Assembly: GCA_001898425.1 (NCBI GenBank)
Contig: MKTV01000069.1
Location: 1-32,849, forward strand
Reading direction: 5' to 3'
Source of the DNA: Rhodospirillales bacterium 69-11
Lineage (GTDB): Bacteria; Pseudomonadota; Alphaproteobacteria; Acetobacterales; Acetobacteraceae
DNA: 32,849 bases
Position numbers and translations under genes: made by a program. Position 1 is the first letter of the stretch. Each line of letters opens with the position of its first letter. Of the stretch, positions 1 to 10,400 are shown one piece after another. The notes beneath the pieces are model-generated. The model searched no databases. It worked only from the letters and a program-made list of their open reading frames with translations, and was not told the DNA's origin.

Positions 1-221
1 CGAATGCCGAGGCAACTGCGCTGCTGAAGCAGGCCCAGGCGACATTCGATCCCGCCGAACAGACGAAGCTGCTCGCCAAGGCCCACACGATCGTCGTGGA
101 CGAGGCGGCGTGGCTGTTCATCGTGCACGACCTCAACCCGCGCGCGATGTCGAAGAAGGTGCACGGCTTCCAGCCGGTGCAGAGCTGGTTCGTCGATCTC
201 ACGACCGTCAGCGTCGGCTGA
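1..221 (+). CDS. ABC transporter substrate-binding protein, C-terminal fragment (5' end outside window)
   Basis: Reading from base 3, 72 codons run to a TGA at 219-221; the start lies before the window. The residues (AWLFIVHDLNPRAMSKKVHG, ending WFVDLTTVSVG) resemble the extreme C-terminus of family 5 (DppA/OppA-like) periplasmic solute-binding proteins, where an aromatic 'W-L/F-hydrophobic' strand precedes a final 'V-x-G-F-x-P' strand. Such proteins capture peptides or other small solutes in the periplasm for an ABC importer. The gene converges on the amidase gene and shares a hairpin terminator with it. Family assignment rests on a short tail, so the substrate cannot be stated. Confidence 0.7.
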   Translation, partial: NAEATALLKQAQATFDPAEQTKLLAKAHTIVVDEAAWLFIVHDLNPRAMSKKVHGFQPVQSWFVDLTTVSVG

Positions 222-228
222 CACCCCG

Positions 229-252
229 CCCTCCCCGCCTCGGCGGGGAGGG
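229..252. terminator. Shared bidirectional terminator hairpin
   Basis: A perfect 10-bp inverted repeat (229-238 with 243-252, CCCTCCCCGC/GCGGGGAGGG) closes a 4-nt loop. It lies between the convergent solute-binding protein stop (221) and the amidase stop (262), so it can end both transcripts. There is no clear U-run on either side. Confidence 0.7.
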
Positions 253-261
253 ATCCGCCGC

Positions 262-1656
262 TCACATCGCGAAATCAGGCCGGCGCGTCCGGGTGCCCAG
301 CGCCCGCTCCAGCGCATGGCCCACCCGCAGCACCAGCGCATCCTCGAACGGGCGCCCCCCGATCTGCAGCGACAGCGGCAGGCCGGACGCGTCATAGCCG
401 TTGCAGATGGACAGGCCCGGATTGCCGGTCACGTTGAAGGCACGGTTGAAGAAGGGCTGGTAGCCGCTCGCCATCACGTCCTCCCCGATCTCGCGCGCCA
501 CGCAGCGCGCGGTGGGGAACACCAGCACGTCGACGTCGCGCATCACCGAGGCGATCTCGGCGACCAGGCGTGCCCGTTGCCGCTGGGCGTTCACGTAGTC
601 GGCGGCCGCGATGAAGGCGCCGGCCATCAGCCGCTGGCGCCCGTAGGCCCCGTAGAGCTCCGGCGTCTTGCGCAGCCAGTCCTGGTGGAAGGCGAAAGAC
701 TCGGCGCGCGAGATCAGGCTGGCGGTATCGCCGTAGACGCCGAACGGCGACAGCGTGACGTCCTGCACGCTGGCCCCCAGATCACGGAGCGCCACCAGCG
801 AATCCTCGAGCGCGGCGATCACCGCCGGTTCGGTCACGAGATCGCGCTCGAAGAAGTGGCGAACCACCCCGACGCGCAGGCCGGCGAGACTGGCGTCGAG
901 CCCTGCCGTGAAATCGATCGGCGCAACCGACGCACTCGCCGCGTCCAGCGGATCGTGCCGCGCCAGGACCTGCATCATCAGCGCGCAATCCTCGCTGGTC
1001 CAGCACATCGGCCCTGCATGATCGAGCGAGAAGGACAGCGGTAGCACGCCACGTCGGCTGAGATAGCCATAGGTCGGCTTGAGCCCCGCGATCCCGCACC
1101 AGGCGGCCGGCCCACGGATCGAACCGCCCGTGTCCGATCCCATGGCGCCGAGACACAACCCCGCCGCGACCGCCGCCGCGGAGCCGGAGGAGGAGCCGGA
1201 CGGATCACGCGTCAGGTCCCACGGATTGCGGGCCGGCGGCCAGGGCAGGTCGAAGGACGTGCCGCCGATCGCGAACTCCCAGGTGGAGAGCTTGCCGGTG
1301 AACACCGCCCCGGCCTCGCGCAGCAGCGCGACGGTGGCGGCGTCCTCCTGCGGCACATGGTCCCGGAACAGCGCGGAATGACCCGTCGTTGCGATCCCGG
1401 CCGTGTTGTAGATGTCCTTGAGCCCGATCGGGATGCCATGCAGCGGCCCCCTGTACCGGCCCGCCGCGATCTCCGCCTCGGCACGCTTCGCCTCCGCGAG
1501 CGCCTGGTCGGCCAGCACCAGGATGTGGCTGTTCAGCTCGCTATCGAGCTGCTCGATCCGCCGCAGGAACGTCTTCGTGAGCGCCACCGGCGAAAGCGCG
1601 CGGGTGCGGATCAGCCGCGCGGCCTCCGCGATGGTGAGGAAATGCAGCTCCGTCAT
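262..1656 (-). CDS. Amidase (amidase signature family)
   Basis: A 464-residue amidase-signature (AS) hydrolase, which cleaves carboxamide bonds in the cytoplasm. The catalytic triad is visible: Lys80 (GIPIGLKD), the cis-Ser Ser155 in the GSSSGS loop and the nucleophile Ser179 in GSDTGGSIRGPA. The spacings of 75 and 24 residues equal those of the Lys142-Ser217-Ser241 triad of the family prototype FAAH. The start at 1656 (MTELHF) was chosen over an upstream in-frame start because a GGAGGGG Shine-Dalgarno precedes it and homology begins there; the upstream extension is Arg/Ala-rich and atypical. The gene is divergent from the flavin oxidoreductase and converges on a solute-binding protein gene. 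The substrate is unknown; GatA is unlikely because gatB/gatC are absent. Confidence 0.92.
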   Translation of the reverse strand: MTELHFLTIAEAARLIRTRALSPVALTKTFLRRIEQLDSELNSHILVLADQALAEAKRAEAEIAAGRYRGPLHGIPIGLKDIYNTAGIATTGHSALFRDHVPQEDAATVALLREAGAVFTGKLSTWEFAIGGTSFDLPWPPARNPWDLTRDPSGSSSGSAAAVAAGLCLGAMGSDTGGSIRGPAAWCGIAGLKPTYGYLSRRGVLPLSFSLDHAGPMCWTSEDCALMMQVLARHDPLDAASASVAPIDFTAGLDASLAGLRVGVVRHFFERDLVTEPAVIAALEDSLVALRDLGASVQDVTLSPFGVYGDTASLISRAESFAFHQDWLRKTPELYGAYGRQRLMAGAFIAAADYVNAQRQRARLVAEIASVMRDVDVLVFPTARCVAREIGEDVMASGYQPFFNRAFNVTGNPGLSICNGYDASGLPLSLQIGGRPFEDALVLRVGHALERALGTRTRRPDFAM

Positions 1657-1808
1657 CTCAGCCCCTCCGATTGCGAGAGCGACGGAAGGGCTTGCAAATG
1701 CGGGGCCACGCCTCGCAGCCAGACCGCGTCGCGCGACCGGGCGGGAAAGGATTGCGCCGCGCACCGCGACGGTCGATCCTGCCGACGACGCCGGATGCGA
1801 GGCCCGTG

Positions 1809-2861
1809 ATGAAATTCTCCAACTTCCTGTTCCCCGAGAGCCGCACGCCGGAGGACGACGGCCGTGTGATCCGGGAAACGCTGCGTGAGGCCCAGCTCAC
1901 CGACGAACTCGGCTTCGACGTGATCTGGCTGGCGGAGCATCATTTCGACGGCATCTGCGCCTATGTCGATCCAGTGAGCTTCGGGGCCGCGCTCGCGACC
2001 GCGACGACGCGAGCGAAGATCGGCTTCGCAGTCGCGCAGATGGCGCTGCACCATCCGGTGCGCTTCGCCGAACAGATGGCCGTCATCGATCACCTCTCCG
2101 GCGGCCGGCTGATCGTCGGGCTCGGGCGCGGCACCGCCTACAACATCTACGACTACCAGGGGTTCGGCATCGACCATACCGAGGCGCAGGCGCGCTTCGA
2201 GGAAGCCGAGGCGCTGATGATCGAGGCGTGGAAGGGCGAGCCCGTCGCCCACACGGGCCGGTTCTTCGACGTGAAGCTGCCGGCGCTGCGCCCGGCCCCC
2301 TTCACCCGGCCGCATCCCTATCTGATCCGCGCGGCCGCCAGCGAGCACGGCATGCTCGACATCGCACGCCGCGGCCAGCCCTTCATGATGAACGTGCAGC
2401 CGAACGACGTGACGGCGCATCGCATGGACCTCTACCGGCGCACCCTCCGCGAACTCGGGATGGACGAGGCGACCATCGCCGCGCGCGTGGACGAGTGCTG
2501 GGTCTGGCGCAACGTCTACGTCGCCGAGACGGATGCGGAAGCCGAACGCATCGCCCGCCCCGCCTTCGAGGCGATGCACGAATTCCGTGTGGAGATGCGC
2601 CACCGGGTCCATGCCGAACAGGGCGCCTCCATCCTGCCGATGCCGCCAGCCGGCGCCGCGCCGCCCCCGCACGCACAGGCCGAGCACGCGCTGATCTGCG
2701 GCTCCCCGGCGACGGTGGCGGAGAAGCTGGCCGTCCTAGGCAAGACCGGGGTGGGCGGGCTGATCATGCAGTTCCGCCTCGGGCCGATGAGCTGGGAGCA
2801 GACCGGCGCCAGCCTGACGTTGTTCCGCGACCAGGTGATGCCGGCGCTGCGCGGCCACTGA
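1809..2861 (+). CDS. LLM-class flavin-dependent oxidoreductase (luciferase-like monooxygenase)
   Basis: A 350-residue protein of the bacterial luciferase-like TIM-barrel family, which uses reduced FMN or F420 to oxidise small organic substrates. Family signs are the N-terminal MKFSNFLFPE strand, DVIWLAEHHFD with the characteristic H-H/F segment near residues 33-43, the 'RF-AEQMAVIDHLSGGRLIVGLGRGT' block around residue 90, and the C-terminal 'CGSPATVAEKL' helix. The ATG at 1809 follows a weak GAGG and begins where homology begins; a GTG one codon earlier is possible. It is divergent from the amidase, with 152 bp between the starts. Neither FMN versus F420 nor the substrate can be decided from the sequence. 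Confidence 0.9.
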   Translation: MKFSNFLFPESRTPEDDGRVIRETLREAQLTDELGFDVIWLAEHHFDGICAYVDPVSFGAALATATTRAKIGFAVAQMALHHPVRFAEQMAVIDHLSGGRLIVGLGRGTAYNIYDYQGFGIDHTEAQARFEEAEALMIEAWKGEPVAHTGRFFDVKLPALRPAPFTRPHPYLIRAAASEHGMLDIARRGQPFMMNVQPNDVTAHRMDLYRRTLRELGMDEATIAARVDECWVWRNVYVAETDAEAERIARPAFEAMHEFRVEMRHRVHAEQGASILPMPPAGAAPPPHAQAEHALICGSPATVAEKLAVLGKTGVGGLIMQFRLGPMSWEQTGASLTLFRDQVMPALRGH

Positions 2862-2880
2862 GCCGCCCTCGCTGATCCGC

Positions 2881-2919
2881 GGGCGCGCGTCCCCTCTGAG
2901 CGGCGGGGACGCCGCGCCC
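2881..2919 (+). terminator. Hairpin downstream of LLM oxidoreductase gene
   Basis: Two stacked perfect 7-bp arms (2881-2894 with 2905-2911 and 2913-2919) form a 14-bp stem interrupted by a single bulged C at 2912, around a 10-nt loop. It starts 19 nt after the stop codon at 2861. No U-tract follows, so it may be Rho-assisted or a 3'-end stabiliser. Confidence 0.5.
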
Positions 2920-3097
2920 GGCCGGGACCGGCTTCGCGGGAAACGGCAGGAATTGCTCCCCGACCATCTGTCAGGGCAATGGCCCCTGCCCGGACGGGCG
3001 TGATCGCGCGAGGATTTTCCCGCGCTTCCCCCCCGCCGCGCCGCCTCTATAGTCCGCCCCCGAACGCCGTCCCACGCACCTTTTGGGGGAGCACCCG

Positions 3098-4387
3098 ATG
3101 TCCAAACACCCGGAGACCCTGGCCCTGCATGCCGGCTGGCGGCGCGACGACGCGACCACCGCCGTGGCCGTGCCGATCTACCAGACCACCTCCTACCAGT
3201 TCGACAGCAGCGAACACGCCGCCAACCTGTTCGGGCTGAAGGAACTCGGGAACATCTACACCCGCATCATGAACCCGACGACCGATGCGTTCGAGAAGCG
3301 CATCGCGGCGCTGGAGGGTGGCGTGGCGGCCGTGGCCGTCGCGTCCGGCCAGGCGGCCTCGGCGTATGCGGTGCAGAACCTCGCGCGCGCCGGGGACAAC
3401 ATCGTCAGCTCGACCGACCTGTATGGCGGCACCTGGAACCTGTTCGCGAACACGCTGAAGGACCAGGGCATCGAGGTCCGCTTCGTGGATCCGACCGACC
3501 CCGAGGCCTTCGCCCGCGCGACCGACGACAAGACCCGCGCCTACTACGCGGAAACCCTGCCCAACCCCAAGCTGGTCCCCTTCCCGATCGCCGAGGTCGC
3601 CGCGATCGGCCGCCGCTTCGGCATTCCGCTCATCATGGACAACACGGCCGCCCCGTTGCTGGTGCGCCCGTTCGACCACGGTGCCGCGGTGGTCATGTAC
3701 TCCGCGACGAAATACATCGGCGGCCACGGCACCTCGATCGGCGGCGTGGTGATCGATGGCGGCAATTTCGACTGGGAAGCGAACGCCGCGCGCCAGCCGC
3801 TGATGAATTCGCCCGATCCCTCCTACCACGGCGCCGTCTGGTCCCAGGCCGCCAAGCCGCTCGGCCCGATCGCCTACATCCTGAAGCTCCGGGTGACGCT
3901 CCTGCGCGACCTTGGCGCCGCGCTGTCGCCGTTCAACGCCTTCCTGTTCCTGCAGGGGATCGAGACGCTGCCGCTGCGCATGCGCGAGCACAGCAAGAAT
4001 GCGCTCGCCGTCGCCACCTATCTCGCGGGGCGCAAGGACGTCGCGCGGGTGATCCACCCGTCGCAGCATGGCGGCGTCGGCGCGGAACGGACGGCGAAAT
4101 ACCTGCCGCACGGCCAGGGCGGCCTGGTCGGCTTCGAACTCGCCGGCGGGCGGGAGGCCGGTCGCCGCTTCATCGACGCGCTGAAGCTGTTCTACCACGT
4201 CGCGAACATCGGCGATGCGCGCAGCCTCGCCATCCATCCGGCGAGCACGACGCACAGCCAGCTCACCGCCGAGGAACAGGCGGCGACCGGCGTGACGGCG
4301 GGATATGTCCGGCTGTCGATCGGCCTCGAGCACATCGACGACATCCTGGCGGATCTCGGCCAGGCGTTGGACGCCGCGGCGGGCTGA
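3098..4387 (+). CDS. metY: O-acetylhomoserine aminocarboxypropyltransferase (OAH sulfhydrylase)
   Basis: A 429-residue PLP enzyme of the Cys/Met metabolism family that makes homocysteine from O-acetylhomoserine and sulfide. PLP-binding features are YTRIMNPT (54-61), SGQAA (83-87), Asp181 in MDNT and the Schiff-base Lys205 in SATKYIGGHG. The length (about 430) and the 'ELGNIYTRIMNPTTDAFE' block favour the MetY type over the shorter O-succinylhomoserine enzyme MetZ. The start at 3098 is preceded by GGGGGAG at good spacing; the five-codon upstream extension lacks this. A TATAGT-like -10 lies at 3048-3053 with a poor -35. The 236-bp leader was read for a SAM-II-type riboswitch and none was recognised. 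Confidence 0.9.
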   Translation: MSKHPETLALHAGWRRDDATTAVAVPIYQTTSYQFDSSEHAANLFGLKELGNIYTRIMNPTTDAFEKRIAALEGGVAAVAVASGQAASAYAVQNLARAGDNIVSSTDLYGGTWNLFANTLKDQGIEVRFVDPTDPEAFARATDDKTRAYYAETLPNPKLVPFPIAEVAAIGRRFGIPLIMDNTAAPLLVRPFDHGAAVVMYSATKYIGGHGTSIGGVVIDGGNFDWEANAARQPLMNSPDPSYHGAVWSQAAKPLGPIAYILKLRVTLLRDLGAALSPFNAFLFLQGIETLPLRMREHSKNALAVATYLAGRKDVARVIHPSQHGGVGAERTAKYLPHGQGGLVGFELAGGREAGRRFIDALKLFYHVANIGDARSLAIHPASTTHSQLTAEEQAATGVTAGYVRLSIGLEHIDDILADLGQALDAAAG

Positions 4388-4395
4388 TCGGACCT

Positions 4396-4425
4396 GCCCC
4401 CTCGTTCCGCACCGGACGAGGGGGC
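4396..4425. terminator. Shared terminator between metY and autotransporter genes
   Basis: A perfect 10-bp stem (4396-4405 with 4416-4425, GCCCCCTCGT/ACGAGGGGGC) with a 10-nt loop fills the 43-bp gap between two convergent stop codons (4387 and 4431). It can serve both transcripts. Confidence 0.75.
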
Positions 4426-4430
4426 TCCGC

Positions 4431-7400
4431 TCAGAACCGATAGGCCACGCGCAGGCTGCCGCCCTGGCTGAAGAAGTTGGTGGTGGCGCGGACGCCGTAC
4501 TCGGCGCGGACCTCCCACCCTTCCTTCTGATAGAGCTGCGCCCCGGCCGCGAACACGCCGAACGCATCCGGGGAGGTCAGGTAGGTACGGAACGTGCCCG
4601 TCCCCGGCAGCGTGCCCACGAAATGCGCGTCCACCGACCGCGTGCCGCTGGGCAGCACGCTCGCCCCCAGGTCCACGTAGGTCCGCAGCACGGTGTTCGG
4701 GCCGAGATCGGTGCGGCTGCCGATCTCCATCGTCGCACTCACCGCCGTCCGCGTGCTGTCGCTCGACCCGACCGAGAGCGCCATGCCGCTCGCGCCACTC
4801 TCGGCATAGGCGGGGGTGTGGAGATGGAAGACATCCACGTCGACGAACGGCCGCAGGTAGAAATGCTCGAACGGCACGTCGTAGGCCGCCCGCAACCGCG
4901 CGCCATAGAGCAGCGCGCTCGAATCGCTGCGCAGGACGGCGGATTGGCCCGGCAAGGTCACCACCCGCTCGTTGCTGAAGCTGCCGCCCTCGATCGCGAC
5001 GGAGGCAGCGAACAGCCACGGTCCGGTGACGTATTTCAGCGCGACGCTGCCGTCATAGACCTGGCCGGAGCTCGACGATCCGCCCGACTGGCTGGCCCAG
5101 AGCGTACCGGTCGCGAGCGAGCCGCCGATCGCCCAGCCCGGTGCGAAGCTCGCCTGGCCGCCGATCCGATAAGTTGCGGATGAAACCGAACTGCCGCTGT
5201 CCCACCGGTCCGTGGAGTCGCCCCCGACCTTCACCCAGGCGCAGCGCCCCTCACCCAGCAGCGTGGTCGCGCCCTCGAATTGCGGGCAGCTCATGGCGGC
5301 ACCCAGCACGTTGCCGGACAGGTCGGCGAGCGTGCTGGCCGCCACCTGGGTGGACAGGGGCGATGCCTGCTGCAGCACGTTCGCGTAGCCCGCCGCGGTG
5401 CCGACGCCGTTGTAGAGCGCGGCGAACACCGGTGCGAGCGCCGGATCCGCAGCCGCCCAGCCGCGCGCCAGGTAGCTCGCGACGGACGTCTCGCTCGCGG
5501 TCAGTGTCGCACCCGCGGGCATGAAGTTGGCGGTTGGCGTGATCGTGGCCGTCGTGCCGCTCTGCTGCAGGTTCCAGCCGAACAGGTAGGTCTGCGGCGT
5601 CGCGGCACTCAGCGCGAGGCTGGAGGCGGCGCGCAGCACGGTGTCGGTGAAGGGCAGCAGCGTGGTGCCGACCATGGGCGCGACGGTGCCGTCCACCTGG
5701 GCGATGGTGCCGATCGACAGGGTGTGGCTGTTCACCCCGTCGAAGGCGAAGGTGAGCTGCCCGGTGCCGCTCTGCGCGAAGTTGCCGGTCAGCGTGGTGG
5801 TGCCGGGCTGCAGCCGGATCGTGCCGCTGTTCTGCAGGCTCGCTGCGGTGACCTGGCTTCCCAGCACGAGCGTGCCGCCGGCATTGTTGGTGACCGATCC
5901 GGGAGTGCGGCCCAGCAGGATGTTGCCCGTGATGGTGCCGCTGTTGCTGATGTTGGTGATCCCGTAATCGGTGGTGATCGCCGTGCCGCTCACGCCGTCG
6001 ACGGTCGCGACGGAGCCGCCCGCCAGCACGGTGATCGTGTTGGCCGCCGCGGGCGCGACGCTGCCCGGCAGTACGCCGCCCGACACCAGGATGCCGGCGG
6101 CGCCCGCGCCCCCGCTCACGCCGGCATTGGTGCCGCCGGTCACGCTGCCGCCGATGCTGATGGTGATCGGCTGGGTGTAGACGCTCTTGCCGGTGCTCTG
6201 CGCGATGATGCCGATCGAGCCGGGACCGGAGGCGAGGATGGCACCGCCCGTCTGGGTGACGGTGACTGCCATGCCCTCCCCGGCATAGGTCTGGTCGGAG
6301 CGGCCATAGAACTGCGCGCTGTTGCCGGCCACCAGCGTGGCGCCGGTGCTCAGCCCGCCGCCCGCGGCGATGCCGCCGCCACCTCCCACCGCCTGCGCGA
6401 AGATGCCGTGCGCATTGGCGCCGCTGGTGGTGATGTTGCCGCCGACCGAAACGCTGACCGTTCCGGAATCGGGATAGGCTCCGTTGTTGTTCGGGCGGTC
6501 CGGCAGCGTGTTGGAGACGGGGAACTGCAGCGGCAGGGACGAATCGCCCGCGAACCCGCCGCCGCCGCCGATCGACTGCGCCAGGATGCCCCACGCACCG
6601 GCGCCGGTCGTGGTGATGGCGGCTCCGCTGCCGAGGGTCACCGAGACGCTGCCCCCTTTGGCGGCGTTGCTGCCGGGCTGTCCCTGGGCCGAGGTCGAGC
6701 CGATGCTGACCGCTGGACCGGCCACGAGGCCCCCGCCGCCGCCGATCGACTGCGCCACGATGCCGACGCTGCGGGCGCCGGTGGTGGCGATGGTGCCGCT
6801 GGCGACGGCGACCGTGGCGCTGCCGCCGTTGCCGCTCGCGCCCGATCCGCCGCCCACGGTGAAACTGAAATCCGAGGAGTCGTTCCAGGGCGCCGCGCTG
6901 CCGCCCACGCCGATCTTGTTGTTGCCCAGGCAGCGCGTGGCGGAGACGCCCTGCAATCCCGTCCCGCCGGAATTGCTGCAGCCGGCGCCGCCAAGCCCGC
7001 CGCCGCCGCCGATCGACTGCGCGACGAGACCGTAGGCATCGTCGCCCAGCGTCGCCACCGCCCCCGTGCTGGTGAGGGTGACGGTGCCCCCGCTGCCGCC
7101 GGCCGCGCCGCTGCCGCTCCAGCCGACGCCGAGACCGATCGTGCTCGAGCTGTTCGCGGTGCCCTCCGCGCCGACGCCGCCACCCCCGCCGATCGACTGC
7201 GCCAGCACTGCATGCGCGCCGTAGCCCGCCGTGGCGATGCTGCCGCCGGTGCTGACGCTCACGGTGCCGCCGTTGCCGGCCGATGCGCCCGAACCCCCAA
7301 GGGAAATGCCGATGTTCGCCGTCTGCCGGCTGGTGGAGGTGTTGCCCTCGTCATCGGTCGAGGTGGTCAGGCCGCCGAGGACCGATGTCGCATCGGAGGA

Positions 7401-10400
7401 CGCCACGCCCCCCGTTCCGCCGCCGCCGCCGATCGATTGCGCCAGGATGCCGTAGGCGCGGATCCCCAGGGTCGAGATCGTGCCGGTATTGGTGACCGTG
7501 ACCGATCCGCCATTGCCGCCGGTCCCTCCGCTGCCGCCGATTGCGAGGTTGCCGGTCATGCTGTTGGACGGAGCATTGGCGATGGCCGTGGCCGTCGCAT
7601 CCTCGAGCTGGTCGAGCGCGCCGATCGAGGCCGCCGCGTCGGAGGAGCCGCCGGCCCCGCCACCACCGCCAACCGACTGCGCCAGGATGCCGACTGCGTC
7701 GCCACCCCGGGTGAAGGTGAGTCCGTTTGACAGGCTCTGGGTGGCACCGGTGGCGATCGTACCGTTGTTGGTGACGGAGACCGCGCCGCCGGTGCTGCCG
7801 CCCCCGGCATTGCCGCCCAGGCTGACGTTGATGTCGATCGTGTCGCCGCTGCCGGTCGCCGTCCCGCCGCCGCCATTGCCGCCGCCGCCGCCGATGGACT
7901 GCGCGAGCACGCCTTGCGAGCCGGAGCCGGTGGTGCGGATGGTCGCCGCGGTGTCGTTGAGGACCGTGACGGGTCCGCCCGCGCCGCCGGCGCCGCCTCG
8001 GCCGCCGATCGTGTAGCCCAGACCGACCGAATCGCCGGTGCTGTTGCCCAGGGTCGGGCTCGACGTGCTCGCATCGCCGGCCGCGCCGTTGCCGCCGCCT
8101 CCGCCGATCGACTGCGCGGCGATGCCGGCCGCATGATTGCCGGTGGTCGTCAGCAGCGACTGGCAGCCGGGGCAGCTCTGCGACGTCACGTTCACCGAAC
8201 CGCCGTTGCCCGAAATCCCGCCACTGCCACCCAGGCTCAGGGCGAGCTTGAAGGTCGGGCTGGAGCCCTCGATCGCATAGGCGGAGGCCGTCGAGTCTCC
8301 TCCATTCCCCCCACCGCCGCCGATCGACTGCGCCAGGATGGCGTGAGCGCCGTCCCCGCCGGTGGTGATGATGCCGGTATTGCTGACCGAGACGATGCCG
8401 CCCTGGCTGCCGCTGCCGCCCTTGCCTCCCACGGCGAGGTCGACCGAGACGGTCGGGATTTCCGGATCGCCAACCGTGACCGCGAGGGACTTCGCAGTCG
8501 CCGCGCCGCCGCTGCCGCCACCGCCGCCGACCGATTGCGCGACGATGCCGATCGCATCCGGCCCGCTGGTCGTGATGTGGTACTGGTTGTCGACGGTGAC
8601 CGCTCCGCCCGCGGCGCCTGCCCCGCCGCTGCCGCCCACGTCCACCGCGAGCGCGAAGATGACCGTCGCCTGGTAGGTGTTCGCCGACCCGCCGATCCCG
8701 CCCCCTCCGCCGACGCTGTGCGCCAGCACGCCGAAGGATTGCTGGCCGGTCGTGACGATGCTCTCGGCCGCAGTGACCTGCACGGTGCCGCCGCTGCTGC
8801 CGGCGCCTCCATTCCCGCCGATCGCGGCGGAGAGCGCTGCGAGCGAATAGGTCTTGGAATAGCCCCCGTTGCCGCCACCGCCGCCGATCGACTGCGCCAC
8901 CACCGCCGCGGCGAAGTCGCCGCCGGTGCTGATGCTGCCGTTGCTCAGCCCAAGCGTGACCGATCCCCCCAGGCCGCCCCCCCCACCGGCGCCACTGACC
9001 GCCGCGGCGATTCCGGTTGCGTTGCCGCCATTGCCGCCGCCGCCACCGATGCTGTGGGCGAGCAGCCCGATCGCGCCGTCCCCGGCGGTGCTCAGCGTGC
9101 CGCTATGAGTCACCTGCACAATGCCGCCGTTGCCGCCGTCGCCGCCGGTCGTTCCGACCGCGATGATGCCGCCGGTTCCGGTCGCGGTGCCGCCGCCGCC
9201 GCCCACGCTCTCGGCCAAAATGCCGATCGCCGCGGCGCCGGTCGTGCCCACGGGACCGCTGCTGGTGATCGTGACGGCACCGCCGCTGGCTCCGTTGCCG
9301 GAACTGCTGCTGCCAAGCAGGTTCAGGATGCCGGGCCTGGTGTCGACGACGCCGCCGGACCCGCCCACGCTCAGGCCGAGGATGCCGATCGCGCCGGAAC
9401 CGGTGGTGGTCACCGACCCGGTATTGGTCACCGTGACGCCGGCGGGCGACCCGGACCCGGGCCCGACCTGGTCGATCGTGCCCTGGCCATTGGTGACCGC
9501 CATCAGACCGGCGCCGCGCCCGCCCGTCGAGCTGACGGCGGCAAGTCCGATCGCGACGTCACCCTGGGTCGAGATGCTGCCCCCGTTGCTGACCGTCACC
9601 GCACCGGCATTGCCGGCCGGCGCACGGCTCGTCGGCACCGCATTGGGCGAACCGCCGTTCTCCAGGCTGACGGGGGGTGCCTGGGTCGTGTTGGCGTTGC
9701 CGCCCGTGCTGACGGCCAGCACGCCGATCGCCAGCTCGCCCGAGGTCGTGATGCTGGAGCCGGCCACCGTGGTGACCACGACGGTGCTGCCGCTGCCGTT
9801 CTGGTGACCGGAACTGACGCCGTTGTCCTCATACCAGGACAGGCCACCCGTGCTCAGCGCGACCACGCCGGCGCCGTAGTCGCCCGACATCGCGATCGTG
9901 CCGGTGCTGCCGAGCGTGACCTTGACCGGGCCGGCATTGCCGCCGAGCAGGGAGTATTGGCTGTCGGTCGCGCCGGACACGCCGCCGGTCGACGCCGCAT
10001 AGATCCCGACCGCGCCCGTTGCCGCCCCGGCGATGCTGCCGCCGGCGGTGACGGTCACGCTGCTCCCATTGCCGCCGCTGTCGAAGTTGTGGTGGCTGCC
10101 GCTCGAATAGCCCGGCCCCTGCCCGCCGACGCTGAGGGCCGCGATGCCCGCGGTGTAGCTGCCGCCCAGCGTGATCTGCGAACCGGCATTCGTGGTGACG
10201 GTGACCGAACCCGCATCGCCGCCTGGACCGTTGGACCGATCCCCCGTGGCATCCGCCGTACCCGCGCCACCATCGGACCGCGCGAGGATCGCGGCGCCGA
10301 TGGGTTGCCCGACGCCACCGGACCCAGGGAGGAAGCCGCCCCGGCCGGCCGACAGGCTGATGCTGCCGCCGTTGGTGACCGAGACGGCGTTGGCGTTGCG

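Noticed and set aside
2862-3097. Possible SAM riboswitch before metY
   Set aside because: The region was read for SAM-II-type conserved blocks and none was recognised; only ordinary hairpins and a TATAGT-like -10.
5280-7730. Very long plus-strand open frame (816 codons) inside the autotransporter
   Set aside because: It is antisense to the Gly-rich repeats; the GC-rich repeated DNA keeps several frames open. The product is repetitive (ADRLRQDA...) with no family features.
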